64,000 nt of DNA from Massilia sp. 9I (GCF_902506415.1 NZ_LR733275.1:3377617-3441616), one strand, 5' to 3'; shown: positions 7,904 to 17,047, counted from the stretch's first letter. Notes: generated from the sequence alone by a model not told the origin. A program made the numbers and translations.

Positions 7904-8343
7904 GCTCGATCAAACCCTGTACAAGTACTGAACAAGCCGGCTGGCTGCAGCTGCGCATGGCCTTGTGGCCTGAAGATCCCGCTGAACACCTGACCGAAAT
8001 GCAGGAGCTGTGTGAACAACCCGGCCGTTATGCACAGTTCATTGCCTTCTCAAGCACTGGAGAGCCCCAGGGACTGGTCGAAGTCGCGCTGCGCAGCGAT
8101 TACGTGAACGGCACCGAGTCCTCGCCTGTCGGCTTCCTGGAAGGCTTGTACGTCGATCCGGCTTCCAGGCATCAGGGCATTGCCGCCCTGCTCGTCAAAA
8201 CTGCCGAACAATGGGTCAGAGAACAAGGCTGCACCGAGATGGCATCCGATGCATTGCTCGACAATACGGCCAGCCATGCCATGCACCAGGCCCTCGGATT
8301 CGAAGAAACTGAGCGCGTGGTCTACTTCCGCAAGCTACTTTGA
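7900..8343 (+). CDS. GNAT acetyltransferase, aminoglycoside 6'-N-acetyltransferase AAC(6')-I type
   Basis: This 147-residue cytosolic GNAT enzyme is predicted to transfer acetyl from acetyl-CoA to the 6'-amino group of aminoglycosides. Diagnostic stretches match the chromosomal AAC(6')-I lineage known from Acinetobacter and Serratia. They are YVNGTESSPVGFLEGLYV in the middle, the acetyl-CoA loop SRHQGIAALLV, the segment CTEMASDALLDN, and the tail SHAMHQALGFEETERVVYF. It is preceded by a candidate leader peptide and followed 20 bp later by mtnN on the same strand. Whether it confers resistance or has a different natural amine substrate cannot be told from sequence. Confidence 0.85.
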   Translation: MSSIKPCTSTEQAGWLQLRMALWPEDPAEHLTEMQELCEQPGRYAQFIAFSSTGEPQGLVEVALRSDYVNGTESSPVGFLEGLYVDPASRHQGIAALLVKTAEQWVREQGCTEMASDALLDNTASHAMHQALGFEETERVVYFRKLL

Positions 8344-8363
8344 CAACAAAAAACAGGGAAAAC

Positions 8364-9158
8364 ATGCGACTGGGGATCATCAGCGCGCTGTACGAAGAAC
8401 AGCTGGGGCTCGTGGAGGCCATGGAAGGGCCCGCCAGGCTCATCCATGGCATGCGTGAGTACTGGGCAGGAACACTGTGGGAAATCGACGCTGTGTGCGT
8501 CCTATCGCGAATTGGCAAGGTTGCGGCTGCCATGACAGCCACCACGCTTGTGGAAAAGTTCGGAGTTACCCACATCCTGTTTACCGGCGTGGCCGGTGCA
8601 GGGGATAAAACGGTTCAGGTCGGCGATATCGTGGTCGCAGAAAGCCTGGTCCAGCACGACATGGATGCGAGCCCGCTGTTTCCGCGCTTCGAGGTGCCGC
8701 TGACGGGCCTGACGCACTTCCAGCCCGACCAGCAGCTCTCGCTGCGCCTGTCGCGCGCGGCCCATGACTTCCTCGAGCTGGACTTCCTGGATGCCATCAA
8801 TGAGGGAGAACGGCAGGAATTCCGCCTGGCGCAGCCGCGCGTGCACCGCGGCCTGGTGGCGAGCGGCGACCAGTTCATGAACGACCGCGAACATTTGAAC
8901 GCCTTGAACGCCGCTCTTCCCGGCCTGGTGGCGGTGGAAATGGAAGGCGCCGCGGTGGCGCAGGTGTGCTATGAGCTCGGCGTGCCCTGCGCCGTGATTC
9001 GCACCGTGTCCGACAACGCCAATGAAAACGCGGCCACCGATTTCATGCGATTCGTGAAATCGGTGGCCGCGCAGTATGCCTTCCACATCACCCGGCGCCT
9101 GTGCCGGGATCTGAAAGACGCGCCGTTTCAGCCAAGGAGCGATTCGGCTGGTACGTAG
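8364..9158 (+). CDS. mtnN: 5'-methylthioadenosine/S-adenosylhomocysteine nucleosidase
   Basis: This enzyme cleaves methylthioadenosine and S-adenosylhomocysteine to adenine and the thioribose sugar, for methionine salvage and methyl-cycle clean-up. I chose the ATG at 8364 (MRLGIISALYEEQ) because it follows AGGGAA and places the catalytic Glu pair (YEEQ) at residues 10-11. The motifs FTGVAGAGD, VEMEGAAVAQVC and the catalytic Asp in TVSDNANE are present. About 264 residues is slightly longer than the typical 230. Its last 31 bp overlap the 3' end of ald on the other strand. Confidence 0.9.
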   Translation: MRLGIISALYEEQLGLVEAMEGPARLIHGMREYWAGTLWEIDAVCVLSRIGKVAAAMTATTLVEKFGVTHILFTGVAGAGDKTVQVGDIVVAESLVQHDMDASPLFPRFEVPLTGLTHFQPDQQLSLRLSRAAHDFLELDFLDAINEGERQEFRLAQPRVHRGLVASGDQFMNDREHLNALNAALPGLVAVEMEGAAVAQVCYELGVPCAVIRTVSDNANENAATDFMRFVKSVAAQYAFHITRRLCRDLKDAPFQPRSDSAGT

Positions 9159-10243
9159 TCGTAGTTCAGGTCCTTCGCCACCGCCTCGTAGGTGACCTTG
9201 CCCTGGCAGACGTTCAGGCCATTGCGCAGGTGGGCGTCATCCGACAGCGCCTGGCGCCAGCCCTTGGTGGCCAGCGCCACGGCGTGGCCGATGGTGGCGT
9301 TATTCAGCGCGAAGGTGGAAGTGCGCGCCACCGCGCCCGGCATGTTCGCGACGCAGTAGTGGATCACGCCGTCGACCACGAAGGTCGGGTCGGCATGGGT
9401 GGTCGCATGCGAGGTCTCGAAGCAGCCGCCCTGATCGATCGCCACGTCCACCACCACCGCGCCCTTCTTCATGCGCGAGATCATGTCGCGGGTGACCAGC
9501 TTGGGCGCCGCGGCGCCCGGCACCAGCACCCCGCCGATCACCAGATCGGCATCCAGCACCGCTTCCTCGATCGCATGCGCGTTGGAGTAGAGCGTCGAAA
9601 TACGGTTGCCGAACACGAGATCGAGCTGGCGCAGGCGGTCGACGTTCTTGTCGAGCACAGTCACGCGCGCGCCCGCGCCGACGGCCATCTGCAGCGCATT
9701 GGTGCCGACCACGCCGGCGCCGATGATCACCACGTGTCCCGGCGCCACACCCGGCACGCCGCCCAGCAGCAGGCCCATGCCGCCCTTGGACTTTTCCAGG
9801 TGCGCCGCGCCGGCCTGGATCGACATGCGTCCTGCCACTTCGCTCATCGGCGCCAGGAGCGGCAAACCGCCGCCCGGGCCGGTGATGGTTTCGTAGGCGA
9901 TGCAGACCGCACCGGATTTCACCAGCGCCGCGGTCTGTTCCGGATCCGGCGCCAGGTGCAGGTAGGTGTAGAGCACCTGCCCTTCGCGCAGCATTGCGCA
10001 TTCGACCGGCTGCGGCTCCTTGACCTTCACGATCATGTCGGCGCGGCTGAAGATCTCCTTCGCCGTGCCCACGATGCTGGCGCCGGCCGCCACGTACTGC
10101 TCGTCCGACAGCCCGATCTGCTCGCCGGCGCCCTGCTGCACGATCACTTCGTGTCCGCGCGACGTCAACTCGCGTACCGAGGGCGGGGTGAGCCCGACAC
10201 GGTACTCGTGATTCTTGATCTCCTTTGGTACGCCAACAAGCAT
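9128..10243 (-). CDS. ald: Alanine dehydrogenase
   Basis: This NAD-dependent enzyme interconverts L-alanine with pyruvate and ammonia; the ~371 residues match the family. The start ATG at 10243 (MLVGVPKEIKNHEYRVGL) follows a strong GGAGGT. The substrate-binding Lys in VKVKEPQ and the His in YTYLHLAPDP are present. The Rossmann motif is IIGAGVVGTNALQMAVG, and the late motif VANMPGAVARTST is also present. It lies downstream of putA on the same strand, separated by a terminator, so it is probably a separate amino-acid catabolism unit. Confidence 0.94.
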   Translation of the reverse strand: MLVGVPKEIKNHEYRVGLTPPSVRELTSRGHEVIVQQGAGEQIGLSDEQYVAAGASIVGTAKEIFSRADMIVKVKEPQPVECAMLREGQVLYTYLHLAPDPEQTAALVKSGAVCIAYETITGPGGGLPLLAPMSEVAGRMSIQAGAAHLEKSKGGMGLLLGGVPGVAPGHVVIIGAGVVGTNALQMAVGAGARVTVLDKNVDRLRQLDLVFGNRISTLYSNAHAIEEAVLDADLVIGGVLVPGAAAPKLVTRDMISRMKKGAVVVDVAIDQGGCFETSHATTHADPTFVVDGVIHYCVANMPGAVARTSTFALNNATIGHAVALATKGWRQALSDDAHLRNGLNVCQGKVTYEAVAKDLNYDYVPAESLLG

Positions 10244-10319
10244 GTCTACCTCCAAGTTTTATAAGAATGTGACTCCTGCTACGGCTCCTACGGTACTCCT
10301 ACTGCACTGAAGACGGTCG

Positions 10320-10344
10320 AAAAAAAGGGGAACTTGCGTTCCCC
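10320..10344 (-). terminator. Rho-independent terminator of putA
   Basis: On the minus strand the hairpin GGGGAAC-GCAA-GTTCCCC (10344-10327) is followed by a seven-T run (10326-10320), nine bases after the putA stop. Confidence 0.8.
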
Positions 10345-10352
10345 CGTGATGA

Positions 10353-13300
10353 TTACACTCCCAGCGTCATGAGGCTTGCGTTGCCGCCAGCCGCCGTCGT
10401 GTTGACGCAGACGGCCCGTTCGGCCACCAGGCGCCACAGCGCCACCGGCGCCAAGGCCGTGGTGTCGACAATGCCGACGATGGGCCCCGTACGCGCCGCG
10501 AGTTTCGCGCGCAGCGAACCGCCAAGACCCGCTTCCAGCAGCGCGATCTGGAACTCGTCCGCATCGAGTTCGTCGTCGGCGATGAAACGCACGCGCTCTT
10601 TCACCAGCGCCGGCAGGTTGGCCGGAATCAGCTCGGGCGCCGCCAGCACCAGGGCGCGGTTGCCGGTAGCCAGCGCCGCTGCCAGTTGGTTGAGCAGGCC
10701 ATTGGCCGTCTTCGGTGCGCACAGCACGGTGCCGCGTTTGGTGAAGGCCAGCGTGTTGCGCTCCCCGGTCGGACCCGGCAGCGCAATCTCGACATTGGTC
10801 AGCGCGGTGCGGCCGTAGCCTTGGGCCAGAGGGGCGAGTTCCGCAGGGCTGTTGGAGCGCAGCCAGCCAAGCAGCGCATCGAGGCCGGCGTCGAACACGC
10901 GGCTGTGTTCCATCAGCGGCGTGGCATTGCGCTGCAGGCGCTTCAGGTAGAGCGGACCGCCCGCCTTCGGGCCGGTGCCGGACTTGCCTTCACCGCCGAA
11001 CGGCTGCACGCCCACGACCGCGCCGACGATGTTGCGGTTGACGTAGATGTTGCCCACATGCGCGCGCGAGACGATGAAGTCGATGGTCTCGTCGATGCGC
11101 GAATGCACGCCCAGCGTCAGGCCGTAGCCGGTGGCGTTGATGGTGTCGATCACCTTCGGCAGGTCGGCGCGGCGGTAGCGCACGATGTGCAGCACCGGGC
11201 CGAAGACTTCATGCTTGAGTTCCGCCAGCGAGCCGATTTCCAGCACGGTCGGCGGCACGAAGGTGCCGTTCGCGTTCACGCTCTCCGGCAGCTCGAGCGC
11301 GAAGTGGCTGCGCGCGGTGGCGCGCATGCGCTCGATGTGGGCCAGCAGGTTGCGCTGGGCCTCGGCATCGATCACCGGGCCGATGTCGGTGGCCAGGCGG
11401 TCCGGGGCGCCGACGCGCAGTTCCTGCATCGCGCCCTTGAGCATCTTGATGGTCTTGTCGGCGACGTCTTCCTGCAGGAACAGCACGCGCAGCGCCGAGC
11501 AGCGCTGGCCGGCCGAGTCGAAGGCCGATGACAGCACGTCCTGCACCACCTGTTCCGGCAGCGCCGAGGAATCGACGATCAAGGCGTTCTGGCCGCCGGT
11601 TTCCGCCACCAGCGGAATGTCGATGCCTTCTTTTTCGGCGCGCGCAGCGAGCGTACGGTTGATCAGCTGCGCCACTTCGGTGGAGCCGGTGAAGATCACA
11701 CCCTTCACGCGCGCATCCGAAGTCAGTGCAGCGCCCACCACTTCGCCGCGGCCAGGCAGCAGCTGCAGCGCTGCACGCGGGGTGCCCGCTTCGATGAACA
11801 GCTCGACGGCGCGGTGCGCGATCAAGGGGGTCTGCTCGGCCGGCTTGGCCAGCACCACGTTGCCGGCCACCAGGGCGGCGGCGACCTGGCCCGTGAAGAT
11901 CGCCAGCGGGAAGTTCCATGGGCTGATGCAGGTCACGGGACCGAGTGCGCCATCCGCTTTCGATTCACGTACCTGCACCGCGTAGTAGCGCAGGAAGTCG
12001 ACCGCTTCGCGCAGTTCGGCGATCGCGTTCGGCAGCGACTTGCCGGCTTCGCGCACGGCCAGCGCCATCAGTTCGGTGCCGTTCTGTTCGAACAGGTCGG
12101 CGGTGCGCTCGAGGATGGCGGCGCGGGTTTCGATGCCCGTGCTTTCCCATTCGCCGGCAAAGGCGGTGGCCGCGGCCAGCGCGGTCTCGACGTCGGTGCG
12201 CGAAGCCTCGACCACCTGGCCGACGACGTCGCTCGACATCGCCGGATTGACGATGTTTGCCGGCTGGCTGCCTTCCACCGGGCCCGCAATCAGCGGCGCC
12301 GCGCTGTGCTGGCGCTGCTTGGCCAGGCCTTCCGCGGTCGTGGTCAGCATGTTCTCGTTGACCAGGTCGAGGCCCGCCGAATTCTTGCGCTCGGCGCCGA
12401 ACATCTGCAGCGGCAGGGCGATCGCGGGATGCGGTTTGCCGCCGGCGGCGCGCGCCTGCTCGAAAGGATCGGCCAGCAGGGTGTCGATCGCGACGTTCTC
12501 GTCCACGATCTGGTTCACGAACGAGGAGTTGGCGCCGTTTTCCAGCAGGCGGCGCACCAGGTAGGCCAGCAGGGTTTCGTGCGAACCGACCGGCGCATAG
12601 ATGCGGCAGGCCTTGCCCAGCTTGTTCGGGCCGACCACCTGGTCGTACAGGGTCTCGCCCATGCCATGCAGGCACTGGAATTCGTAGTTGCTGATGCCGT
12701 CCGCCTTGGCCCAGGTGTAGATCACCGACAGCGAATGCGCATTGTGGGTCGCGAACTGCGGGTAGATGATGTCGCTCGCAGCCAGCAGCTTGCGCGCGCA
12801 GGTGAGGTAGGACACGTCGGTGTAGACCTTGCGGGTGTAGACCGGATAGCCCGGCATGCCTTCGACCTGGGCGCGCTTGATTTCAGCGTCCCAATAGGCG
12901 CCCTTCACCAGGCGCACCATGAACTTGCGGCCGCTGCGTTTCGCCAGGTCGACCACGAAGTCGATCACGAAGGGGCAGCGCTTCTGGTAAGCCTGCACCA
13001 CCAGGCCGATGCCTTCGAAGCCGGCCAGTTCAGGATCGAAGGCCAGCGACTCCAGCATGTCGAGCGAGATCTCGAGGCGGTCCGCTTCTTCCGCGTCGAT
13101 GTTGATGCCGATGTTGTACTGCTTGGCCAGCAGGACCAGGCTGCGCACGCGCGGCAGCAGTTCGCCCATCACGCGGGTGTACTGGGCGCGGCTGTAGCGC
13201 GGATGCAGGGCCGACAGCTTGATCGAGATGCCCGGGCCGTCCTTGATGCCGCGACCGTTCGAGGCCTTGCCGATCGCATGGATCGCGGCTTCATACGACG

Positions 13301-14003
13301 CGTAGTAGTTCTTTGCATCGAGCTCGGTCAGCGCGGCTTCGCCCAGCATGTCGTATGAGTAGCGGTAGCCGCGGGTCTCGTTGTCGCGGCTATTCTTGAG
13401 CGCTTCATCGATGGTCTGGCCGGTGACGAACTGGTTGCCCAGCATGCGCATCGCCATGTCGACGCCCTTGCGGATCAGGGGTTCGCCGCCCTTGGCGATC
13501 AGGCGCGTGAGGGCCGAGCCCAGCCCCTTTTCGCTGTTGGTCGAGACCAGCTTGCCGGTGATGAGCAGGCCCCAGGTCGCCGCGTTGACGAACAGCGAGG
13601 GCGATTCGCCCAGGTGCTTTTTCCAGTCGCCCTTGCTGATCTTGTCGGCGATGAGACGGTCGGCGGTTTCGCTGTCCGGGATGCGCAGCAGCGCTTCGGC
13701 CAGGCACATCAGCGCCACGCCTTCTTCCGACGACAGCGAGAACTCGTGCATCAGCGCGTCCACGCCCGAGGAACGGGTGCGCTTTTCGCGCACGCTCGAG
13801 ACCAGGCGGTGCGCCAGCATGTAAGCGTCGCCATTGGCGCTGGCGCCCTGCGCCAGCAGCCATTGCACCGCTTCGGTCTCGTCGCGGCGGTAGGCATTGG
13901 TGATGGCTTCGCGCAGGGGAGTCTGGTCGCGCTTGACTTCAAGCTGGAGCGCCTCGAAGGGAACGTAGGGGGCCGGGGCGGTAGCCGATGCTGCAATCTG
14001 CAT
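10353..14003 (-). CDS. putA: Bifunctional proline dehydrogenase / L-glutamate gamma-semialdehyde dehydrogenase PutA
   Basis: This enzyme oxidises proline to glutamate in two steps by substrate channelling. The ~1216 residues start at the ATG 14003 (MQIAASATAPAPYV). The proline dehydrogenase barrel is recognised from DGPGISIKLSALHPRYSRAQ and FMVRLVKGAYWDAEIKRAQ. The aldehyde dehydrogenase domain carries CISPWNFPLAIFTGQ, FTGSTEVAQ and the catalytic Cys in SAGQRCSALR near residue 833. A C-terminal ALDH-like extension follows KSGTGPKAGGPLYL. The N-terminal ribbon-helix-helix DNA-binding domain of E. coli PutA is missing, so it should not repress itself. The divergent Lrp-type gene is the likely regulator. 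Confidence 0.95.
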   Translation of the reverse strand: MQIAASATAPAPYVPFEALQLEVKRDQTPLREAITNAYRRDETEAVQWLLAQGASANGDAYMLAHRLVSSVREKRTRSSGVDALMHEFSLSSEEGVALMCLAEALLRIPDSETADRLIADKISKGDWKKHLGESPSLFVNAATWGLLITGKLVSTNSEKGLGSALTRLIAKGGEPLIRKGVDMAMRMLGNQFVTGQTIDEALKNSRDNETRGYRYSYDMLGEAALTELDAKNYYASYEAAIHAIGKASNGRGIKDGPGISIKLSALHPRYSRAQYTRVMGELLPRVRSLVLLAKQYNIGINIDAEEADRLEISLDMLESLAFDPELAGFEGIGLVVQAYQKRCPFVIDFVVDLAKRSGRKFMVRLVKGAYWDAEIKRAQVEGMPGYPVYTRKVYTDVSYLTCARKLLAASDIIYPQFATHNAHSLSVIYTWAKADGISNYEFQCLHGMGETLYDQVVGPNKLGKACRIYAPVGSHETLLAYLVRRLLENGANSSFVNQIVDENVAIDTLLADPFEQARAAGGKPHPAIALPLQMFGAERKNSAGLDLVNENMLTTTAEGLAKQRQHSAAPLIAGPVEGSQPANIVNPAMSSDVVGQVVEASRTDVETALAAATAFAGEWESTGIETRAAILERTADLFEQNGTELMALAVREAGKSLPNAIAELREAVDFLRYYAVQVRESKADGALGPVTCISPWNFPLAIFTGQVAAALVAGNVVLAKPAEQTPLIAHRAVELFIEAGTPRAALQLLPGRGEVVGAALTSDARVKGVIFTGSTEVAQLINRTLAARAEKEGIDIPLVAETGGQNALIVDSSALPEQVVQDVLSSAFDSAGQRCSALRVLFLQEDVADKTIKMLKGAMQELRVGAPDRLATDIGPVIDAEAQRNLLAHIERMRATARSHFALELPESVNANGTFVPPTVLEIGSLAELKHEVFGPVLHIVRYRRADLPKVIDTINATGYGLTLGVHSRIDETIDFIVSRAHVGNIYVNRNIVGAVVGVQPFGGEGKSGTGPKAGGPLYLKRLQRNATPLMEHSRVFDAGLDALLGWLRSNSPAELAPLAQGYGRTALTNVEIALPGPTGERNTLAFTKRGTVLCAPKTANGLLNQLAAALATGNRALVLAAPELIPANLPALVKERVRFIADDELDADEFQIALLEAGLGGSLRAKLAARTGPIVGIVDTTALAPVALWRLVAERAVCVNTTAAGGNASLMTLGV

Positions 14004-14219
14004 GGTAACTTTTTCTAAAATGGAAATCGGACACGGTGCTCCACACAGCAAAAACGCCGCACCGCTTACAGGCGGCCGGCGTGCTCCGGAACACAATGGA
14101 ATGATTCGATTGTAGAAGGAAATCTTCTGGATTAATTCTGTTTTTAAGACAGACTAGCAAAAGATAGTTTTTGGTGAGACAATCTTACCGAATAATATTT
14201 ACATGGCGGGAGACGGACC

Positions 14220-14675
14220 ATGCTCGACAAGATCAGTAAGAAAATTCTGGCAGAACTGCAGAACGACGGACGAATCAGCAACGTCGAGCTGGCAGCCAGG
14301 GTCAACCTCTCCCCCGCGGCCTGCCTGGAGCGCGTGCGCAAGCTGCACGAATCCGGCTACATCATGGGCTATACGGCCCAGCTCAACCCCCAGTTGCTCG
14401 ACGTGTCGCTGCTGGTGTTCATCGAAGTGGTGCTCGATCGTACCACTCCCGAAGTCTTCGATGCATTCAAACAGAGCGTCCAGATGATTCCGGAAGTGCT
14501 CGAGTGCCACATGGTGGCGGGCGGCTTCGACTACCTGGTCAAGGCGCGCGTGAAGGACATGGCTGCCTACCGCGAATTCCTCGGCAAGACCCTGCTGCAG
14601 AAAGGTGTGCGCGAGACGCACACGTATGCGGTGATGGAAGAGGTCAAGAACACCACCAAGCTGCCGATCAGGTAA
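14220..14675 (+). CDS. Lrp/AsnC family regulator, probable activator of putA (PutR-like)
   Basis: This 151-residue DNA-binding regulator has an N-terminal winged helix (LDKISKKILAELQNDGRISN..., LSPAACLERVRKLHESGYI) and a C-terminal RAM ligand-binding domain (CHMVAGGFDYLVKARVKD). It is divergent from putA with 216 bp between the starts. This matches the alpha/betaproteobacterial arrangement in which an Lrp paralogue activates putA in response to proline. The intergenic region is AT-rich near 14130-14210 and likely holds both promoters. Binding sites were not resolved. Confidence 0.9.
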   Translation: MLDKISKKILAELQNDGRISNVELAARVNLSPAACLERVRKLHESGYIMGYTAQLNPQLLDVSLLVFIEVVLDRTTPEVFDAFKQSVQMIPEVLECHMVAGGFDYLVKARVKDMAAYREFLGKTLLQKGVRETHTYAVMEEVKNTTKLPIR

Positions 14676-14695
14676 AGCGTTTTCTGGTTGAACGC

Positions 14696-14716
14696 GTGGG
14701 CAGGAGACCTGCCCAC
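14696..14716. terminator. Perfect hairpin between convergent lrp-type and LysR genes
   Basis: GTGGGCAGG and CCTGCCCAC pair perfectly around an AGA loop, placed between two convergent stops. It lacks long T-runs. It probably serves as a bidirectional transcription barrier. Confidence 0.55.
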
Positions 14717-14730
14717 CCTACTTAAACCAG

Positions 14731-15687
14731 TCAGACGACTTTGCGCGCGCCGGTTTTCGGCGACGCGCTTTCCGCCATACCTTCCAGGTTATTGCGCAGC
14801 CAGCGGTGCGCCGGGCTGCGGCCGTCGCGTTCGTGCCAGAGCATGTCCAGGTGCACGGCCGGCAGCTGGAAGGGCAGCTCGCGCCACACCAGCGCATCGG
14901 TCATGCCGGTCGATACCATTAAGTGCTTCGGCAGCACGGTGATCAGGTCCGAATTCGCCACCACGCGCCCGGCAGTGAAGAACTGGTTCACCGTCAGCAG
15001 GATGCGGCGCTCGCGTCCGATCTGGGCCAGCGCTTCGTCGACCAGGCCATGCGCACGGCCGGAGAAGCTCACCAGGAGGTGATTCGCCTTGCAGTAGGTG
15101 TCGAGGTCGAGTTTTTCCTTGGCCAGCGGGTGGTCCTTGCGCATCACACAGACATAGACGCCCGAGTACAGGCGCTCGTGGCGGATCGGCGAGCCGGTCT
15201 CGTAGGACAGCTGGGCCGCGACGCCCGGGAAGAAGCCGACCGCCAGGTCGATGTCGCCGCGCAGCAGCATCGGCCGCGGCTCGCGCGTCGTCAGCGGCAC
15301 CATGCGGATGTTGACACCCGGCGCCTCGCGTTCGATCGAGCGCATCAGCGAAGGCAGCCACAGGGCGGCGGTGGCATCGGCCATCGCCATCCGGAAGGTC
15401 GCCTGCGCCTTGGAGACGTCGAAGGTTTCCGGCATCACGGCCGCTTCCAGCGCGGCCAGGGCCTGGCGCACGGCCGGCCACAGGGCTTCGGCGCGCGGCG
15501 TCGGCTTCACACCGTAGGCGGTGCGGATCAGGAGTTCGTCCCCGAGGCTTTCGCGCAGCCGTTTGATGGCATTGGAAACCGCCGGTTGGGTCATCGCAAG
15601 GTGGCCCGCGGCGCGGGTGAGGTTTTGCTCGGTCATCACTGCGTCGAAGACGCGCAGCAGGTTCAGGTCAAGCGTCAGAAAGCTCAT
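14731..15687 (-). CDS. LysR family transcriptional regulator
   Basis: This is a 318-residue LysR-type regulator. The N-terminal helix-turn-helix is LDLNLLRVFDAVMTEQNLTR with AMTQPAVSNAIKRLRESLGDELL. The rest is a periplasmic-binding-protein-like effector domain (FRMAMADATAALWLP, RGDIDLAVGFFPG). The helix region resembles the NodD/LinR/NahR-like branch, often regulators of aromatic or xenobiotic genes. No divergent target lies next to it, only a small membrane protein gene 140 bp upstream on the opposite strand. The target is unknown. Confidence 0.88.
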   Translation of the reverse strand: MSFLTLDLNLLRVFDAVMTEQNLTRAAGHLAMTQPAVSNAIKRLRESLGDELLIRTAYGVKPTPRAEALWPAVRQALAALEAAVMPETFDVSKAQATFRMAMADATAALWLPSLMRSIEREAPGVNIRMVPLTTREPRPMLLRGDIDLAVGFFPGVAAQLSYETGSPIRHERLYSGVYVCVMRKDHPLAKEKLDLDTYCKANHLLVSFSGRAHGLVDEALAQIGRERRILLTVNQFFTAGRVVANSDLITVLPKHLMVSTGMTDALVWRELPFQLPAVHLDMLWHERDGRSPAHRWLRNNLEGMAESASPKTGARKVV

Positions 15688-15829
15688 AGGAACTTATTGA
15701 TGGCAATACGGTAGGTATGCCCAGTGTACCTCAAGTATTCATGAAATGCATAAGCGTCATCAGTGAACAAAATTAGATTTATATGTTGCATCGCACTATA
15801 TTGTGGATAACTGAACATTTACCAACATC

Positions 15830-16027
15830 ATGTCCGCATCGCTCGCCCTTATCCAGACCACCGTTGCAGCCGTTCCGGTCGGCCAGGTCCTCCGCACCGC
15901 CACCGGCGTCGCGCTGCTGGGCGGTGTCGCCATGTTCTTCCGCCCGTTGCTGGTCGGACTCGGTCGCGCCGCGCTGCTGACCGTGCGCCCGCGCCCGCCG
16001 AAGGCACACCTGGCCAAGCGCGCCTGA
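15830..16027 (+). CDS. Small hypothetical membrane protein
   Basis: This is a 65-residue protein beginning MSASLALIQTTVAAVP with one hydrophobic span (VLRTATGVALLGGVAMFFRPLLVGL). Its tail is basic and proline-rich (RPRPPKAHLAKRA). I do not recognise a family. A clear terminator follows at 16046 and the gap upstream is AT-rich, which supports a real short transcript. It sits divergently from the LysR gene and could be its target. No function is assigned. Confidence 0.6.
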   Translation: MSASLALIQTTVAAVPVGQVLRTATGVALLGGVAMFFRPLLVGLGRAALLTVRPRPPKAHLAKRA

Positions 16028-16045
16028 TTTCTTCTTCCTCCGTTG

Positions 16046-16080
16046 AACGCGGCCTCCGATCCGGACGCCGCGTTTTTTTT
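16046..16080 (+). terminator. Rho-independent terminator after the small membrane protein
   Basis: The stem AACGCGGC (16046-16053) and GCCGCGTT (16067-16074) runs into an eight-T tract. It begins 18 bases after the stop codon. Confidence 0.85.
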
Positions 16081-16495
16081 CGTCCCTTCTCTCGCTGATC
16101 AACCATATGGACTTGCTTCATGGTGACTCTTCGTCACCGGGCTTTTCTCGCCCTCACGATTTAACAAAGTTCACGAAGAGTTAACAAGGCGGATTTGAGT
16201 TCGCCGTAAAGAATGGGCAAGTAGACGCCGATATGGCAGAGTTAAGGCACATATTCGCAGCGGAAGCGCGCATGATTGCAACACATCTATGCAATCAGCA
16301 TATGCTTTCCTAAACTGCTCGGCAATCGGCTTGTTGAGCGAAATTGAGTATAAGAAGACGGAATATGCTCAACAGATATCTCAGGTTATACACATTTCAC
16401 GTTCTAGCGATTGCGTGTCGCGATTACTGGTCAATAAGAGGGTAAGCAGGCCCCTGCTCCGCCATCGGCGGCGGTTCCGGACCATGCGCAGTGAA
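16081..16495. other. Intergenic stretch with no gene seen
   Basis: About 415 bases lie between the terminator and the DUF1003 stop. They are AT-richer than their surroundings, with GTTAACAA repeats near 16160-16190. No ORF with a recognisable product or ribosome site, and no RNA gene, was seen. Confidence 0.5.
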
Positions 16496-17047
16496 TTATT
16501 TCCGCTCGCAGTTAAGCTGCTCCGCGGTGTTCTCGATGATGGACAGGACAGTTTCGGTATCGGTCGGTTTGGACAATTCTTCGGCTTCCGGGTCGGCCCT
16601 GTTCCGGACATTCGGCAAGTCGCGCCGGAGCTCTTCCAGCATCCGGATGATCTTGCTGTTCTTCTCCTCCGCCAGCAGATTGACCTGGAGGTCGAGATGA
16701 GAGTGCTGGCTGGCCAGGGTCGACATGCGATTCTGGCGAATCAGGACGGTGGTGGAGATCACGAAGGCGTTCAGGGCGATCAGCCCCTGCAGCCAGAAGA
16801 AAGGCGGCTCGTCCCACTGGTCGAAGCCGAGTTCCGGCGCCGCCAGGTTCCAGGCGATCCAAAGGACGACGAACACCAGGTTGCCCACGACATAGCTTGG
16901 GCTGCCGAGGAAATAGCTGATTTTCTCGACCGCCTTCTGCGCCGGGGACAGATCGCGGTTATGGCGCGCATAGAAGTCGGCCACCGAGCCGAGGTGTTCC
17001 TGGAAGGCGGTAGGAAGCTCCGCCTTGCTGTCGTCTGGCGTATCCAT
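16496..17047 (-). CDS. DUF1003 domain membrane protein
   Basis: This is a 183-residue inner-membrane protein of the DUF1003 family. Two transmembrane helices are visible (YVVGNLVFVVLWIAWNL and FFWLQGLIALNAFVISTTVLI). The conserved tail segment is IRQNRMSTLASQHSHLDLQVNLLAEEKNSKI. The family often has this QNR...R.DLQ..L..E..T pattern, but its biochemical role is unknown. It is transcribed alone on the minus strand. Confidence 0.85.
   Translation of the reverse strand: MDTPDDSKAELPTAFQEHLGSVADFYARHNRDLSPAQKAVEKISYFLGSPSYVVGNLVFVVLWIAWNLAAPELGFDQWDEPPFFWLQGLIALNAFVISTTVLIRQNRMSTLASQHSHLDLQVNLLAEEKNSKIIRMLEELRRDLPNVRNRADPEAEELSKPTDTETVLSIIENTAEQLNCERK

Noticed and set aside
15779-16121. Minus-strand ORFs opposite the small membrane protein
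   Set aside because: Rich in Arg/Gly/Ala from GC-rich antisense reading; the plus-strand ORF has the terminator and hydrophobic segment.
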